This document shows, piece by piece, positions 6,464 through 8,940 of a stretch of DNA of 8,940 nt; the first letter of the stretch is position 1, and the number at the start of each line of letters is the position of its first letter. Origin of the DNA: Bacteroidales bacterium. GTDB taxonomy: Bacteria; Bacteroidota; Bacteroidia; Bacteroidales; UBA12077. The stretch lies in NCBI GenBank assembly GCA_030156305.1, contig JASGMZ010000114.1, positions 1 to 8,940 on the forward strand, read 5' to 3'. Under the pieces are notes generated by a model. The model ran no database searches. It was given only the letters and a program-made list of their open reading frames with translations, and was not told where the DNA came from. The position numbers and the translations under genes are program-made.

Positions 6464-8940
6464 ATGGCTAATCACTTTTCTCCTATCACAATAAAACATC
6501 TTTTACAGATTATTCTTAATGAATATGAATCAGAAAAAAGTATTTTCGGAATTCCAGAAGAACTTTTTTTTAATCCTGTAGAAAATTCACAATTTCAAAC
6601 TTCCCAGTTTAATCAACAGATTAACACTCCAATTGGTGTAGCAGCAGGCCCGCATACTCAAATGGCACAAAATATTGTAGCAGCCTGGTTAATGGGTGCA
6701 CGGTATATTGAACTAAAAACGATACAAACACTGGATGAATTAGATATTGCAAAACCCTGTATCGATATGCAGGATGAAGGATATAATTGCGAATGGTCGC
6801 AGGAACTTAAAATTAAAGAGAGTTTTCATGAATATCTAAATGCATGGATAATCATTCATATTCTAAATCATAAATTTGGATGGAAATCCGATATGGATAC
6901 CATCTTTAATATGAGCGTTGGTTACAACATGGAAGGAATATTAAAAGATAATGTTCAGTGGTTTTTCAAAAAAATGAATAATTGCTCCTATGAATTAGAT
7001 GAAAAAAAAGATCAATTAAAAAGCATTTATCCAGCAATTGATGCTATTAAAATACCATCACAACTATCAAATAATATTACTTTATCTACCATGCATGGCT
7101 GCCCGGCGAATGAAATTGAAGAAATTGCATCCTATTTATTAACCGAAAAAAAACTACATACTTTTGTTAAGTTAAATCCTACCTTATTAGGTGCTAAAGA
7201 GTTAAGAGCAATTCTTAACGAAAAACTTAAGTTCAAATCCGTTATTCCGGATATTGCTTTCGAACACGATCTAAAATATGATGACGCCGTAAAAATCATT
7301 CAATCCCTTACAAATACTGCTCAACAAGAAAAATTAACTTTTGGTTTAAAATTGACGAATACCTTAGAAACCAAAAACTTTAAATCTGTTTTTGCAGATG
7401 ATGTGGAGATGATGTACATGAGTGGACGTGCTTTACATCCTGTTTCAATTCATGTAGCTCAAAAACTTCAAAACCAGTTTAGCGGAACATTACAACTCTC
7501 CTTTTCGGGAGGAGCTCATGCTTTTAATGTATCGGAGGTTTTATCCTGCGGTTTTAAAACGGTAACTGTTTCTACTGATTTACTGAAACCTGGCGGTTAT
7601 ATGCGTTTAAAACAATATTTCGATGAATTGGATTCTATAAATCTCCATTCGATTACCAAAGAAACAGCATTAAAAAATTTAAACCATTATGCGGATAAAG
7701 TATTAGAATCAGATTTTTATCAGCGAAAAACCATTCACGAACCCTCTATTAAAACAGAACGGCCGCTCAGTTATTTTGATTGTATTTCGGCACCTTGCAA
7801 AGATAGCTGTGCTACCCGTCAGGATATTCCAGATTATATGTATTATACTGCCAACGAGCAGTTCGACAAAGCCTATGAGGTAATTTTAAAAACCAATCCC
7901 TTTCCGTCTATTACCGGAATGGTTTGCGACCATTTATGTCAAAACAAATGTACACGAATCAATTATGACGATGCGCTTTTAATTAGGGAAGTAAAGCGTT
8001 TTATCTCTGAACAAGATGAAATAAAACAATCCCCAATTCCAAATAATGGCATAAAAGCAGGGATTATTGGAGCAGGCCCATCAGGATTATCATGTGCTTA
8101 TTACCTGGCTTTAGCAGGATTTTCGGTAGAAGTTTTCGATGCACATTCAAAAGCAGGTGGAATGGTTCAGTATGCTATTCCCGGATTCAGATTAACCGAT
8201 GAAGCCATCGAAAAAGATTTTAAACGAGTAACTGATTTGGGAGTAAAAATTCATTATAATACAAAAATTGATGCTACTAAATTTAACCAGCTTAAAGAAC
8301 AGTACAATTATATTTATATAGCCGTTGGAGCCCAACGGTCAACACCTTTTCAATTAGAAGGAATTGAATCAGAAGGCGTATTAGATTCATTACACTTTTT
8401 AATGCAAGCAAAAAATGGTAAAAAAACAGGAATTGGCCAGAACGTAGTGATTATTGGCGGAGGAAATACGGCAATGGATTCAGCCCGTACTGCTTTTCGG
8501 TTAGTGGGCAAAAATGGAAAAGTAACCATTGTATATCGCAGGACCATAAATGAAATGCCGGCTGACCAGGGTGAAATAAAAGCTGTTATAGATGAAGGAA
8601 TGGATATTATAGAATTAACTGGCCCCGAATCCGTAATAAAAGAAAATGGAAAAGTAAAAGCACTACTTTGCAGTAAGATGGAGTTAAAAGAAGCTGATGA
8701 TTCCGGAAGGCCTAAACCAGTTAAAATAAAAAATTCCGAATTTGAAATTCCTTGCGATACGATTATTCCGGCTGTAGGCCAGAGTTTGGATATAGGTTTT
8801 GTGGATGAAAAATTAGTACAATCAAAACCAGAGAATTACCAAACCCAATTTAATAATGTATTCATTGGAGGAGATGCTTTACGCGGCGGAGCCACAGCCA
8901 TCAAAGCAATTGGAGATGGAAGAAAGATAGCGGAAAAAAT
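6464..8940 (+). CDS. ygfK: YgfK-type flavoprotein, C-terminus cut by the window edge
   Basis: The frame runs open for 825 codons to the window end; E. coli YgfK is about 1,030 residues, so roughly the last fifth is missing. The N-terminal half resembles dihydroorotate-dehydrogenase-type FMN barrels: SIFGIPEE and AAGPHTQMAQNIV near the start, IFNMSVGYNMEG, LSTMHGCP at 207-214 with Cys213, Lys236 in VKLNP, Lys296 in LKLTNT, and an SFSGGAHAFNV phosphate-binding region. The second half resembles the small subunit of glutamate synthase (GltD): cysteines at 440, 445, 449 and 488, 492, 496 for Fe-S clusters, an FAD loop GAGPSG at 536-541, an NAD(P)H loop GGGNTAMD at 665-672, and FIGGDALRGGATA near the edge. 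It should be a cytoplasmic NAD(P)H-linked reductase or electron distributor. In E. coli it is named a putative selenate reductase subunit, and homologues lie in purine-degradation clusters with molybdenum hydroxylases. Its exact reaction is not settled. Confidence 0.92.
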   Translation, partial: MANHFSPITIKHLLQIILNEYESEKSIFGIPEELFFNPVENSQFQTSQFNQQINTPIGVAAGPHTQMAQNIVAAWLMGARYIELKTIQTLDELDIAKPCIDMQDEGYNCEWSQELKIKESFHEYLNAWIIIHILNHKFGWKSDMDTIFNMSVGYNMEGILKDNVQWFFKKMNNCSYELDEKKDQLKSIYPAIDAIKIPSQLSNNITLSTMHGCPANEIEEIASYLLTEKKLHTFVKLNPTLLGAKELRAILNEKLKFKSVIPDIAFEHDLKYDDAVKIIQSLTNTAQQEKLTFGLKLTNTLETKNFKSVFADDVEMMYMSGRALHPVSIHVAQKLQNQFSGTLQLSFSGGAHAFNVSEVLSCGFKTVTVSTDLLKPGGYMRLKQYFDELDSINLHSITKETALKNLNHYADKVLESDFYQRKTIHEPSIKTERPLSYFDCISAPCKDSCATRQDIPDYMYYTANEQFDKAYEVILKTNPFPSITGMVCDHLCQNKCTRINYDDALLIREVKRFISEQDEIKQSPIPNNGIKAGIIGAGPSGLSCAYYLALAGFSVEVFDAHSKAGGMVQYAIPGFRLTDEAIEKDFKRVTDLGVKIHYNTKIDATKFNQLKEQYNYIYIAVGAQRSTPFQLEGIESEGVLDSLHFLMQAKNGKKTGIGQNVVIIGGGNTAMDSARTAFRLVGKNGKVTIVYRRTINEMPADQGEIKAVIDEGMDIIELTGPESVIKENGKVKALLCSKMELKEADDSGRPKPVKIKNSEFEIPCDTIIPAVGQSLDIGFVDEKLVQSKPENYQTQFNNVFIGGDALRGGATAIKAIGDGRKIAEK

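Noticed and set aside
8350..8547. Leftward open frame of 65 codons
   Set aside because: It is antisense to the NAD(P)H-binding part of ygfK, which is in frame on the other strand.
1..8940. CRISPR array, insertion sequence or long repeats
   Set aside because: No regularly spaced repeats, transposase motifs or terminal inverted repeats were seen.

Overview
This AT-rich window most likely comes from a member of the Bacteroidota. The suggestion rests on low GC, A/T-rich spacers, weak or absent Shine-Dalgarno sequences at several starts, and one spacer element resembling the Bacteroidota -7 box (TAnnTTTG). This is inference; nothing in the window fixes the taxon.

Layout. Positions 1-348 hold no complete gene: possibly the tail of an upstream gene, a clear rho-independent terminator (99-124), then a leader with a short inverted repeat. 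Positions 349-5762 form a tight rightward operon. It encodes a two-subunit xanthine dehydrogenase (a 465-residue Fe-S/FAD subunit and a 751-residue molybdenum subunit). These are followed at once by a 576-residue protein that joins a multi-pass membrane region, loosely like ECF transporter components, to a THEP1-type P-loop NTPase. A leftward molybdenum-cofactor nucleotidyltransferase (MocA-like, 5746-6381) converges on the operon with a 17-base tail overlap. An 82-base divergent spacer, with a perfect 12-base palindrome, separates it from a rightward YgfK-type protein (6464 to the window edge, 825 codons seen without a stop).

How the parts fit. The molybdenum subunit keeps the substrate- and cofactor-contacting residues of true xanthine dehydrogenases, so the operon should hydroxylate hypoxanthine or xanthine. 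The MocA-like enzyme could convert molybdopterin to the cytosine dinucleotide form for this hydroxylase. YgfK, an FMN-barrel plus GltD-like flavoprotein with Fe-S motifs, occurs with molybdenum hydroxylases in enterobacterial and gut-anaerobe purine and selenium clusters. Together the genes suggest an anaerobic purine-degradation or molybdenum-hydroxylase locus. The least explained member is the membrane/THEP1 fusion, the best candidate here for an undescribed component. No xdhC-type chaperone, ssnA, or hydantoinase-like gene is inside the window; they may lie beyond its edges.
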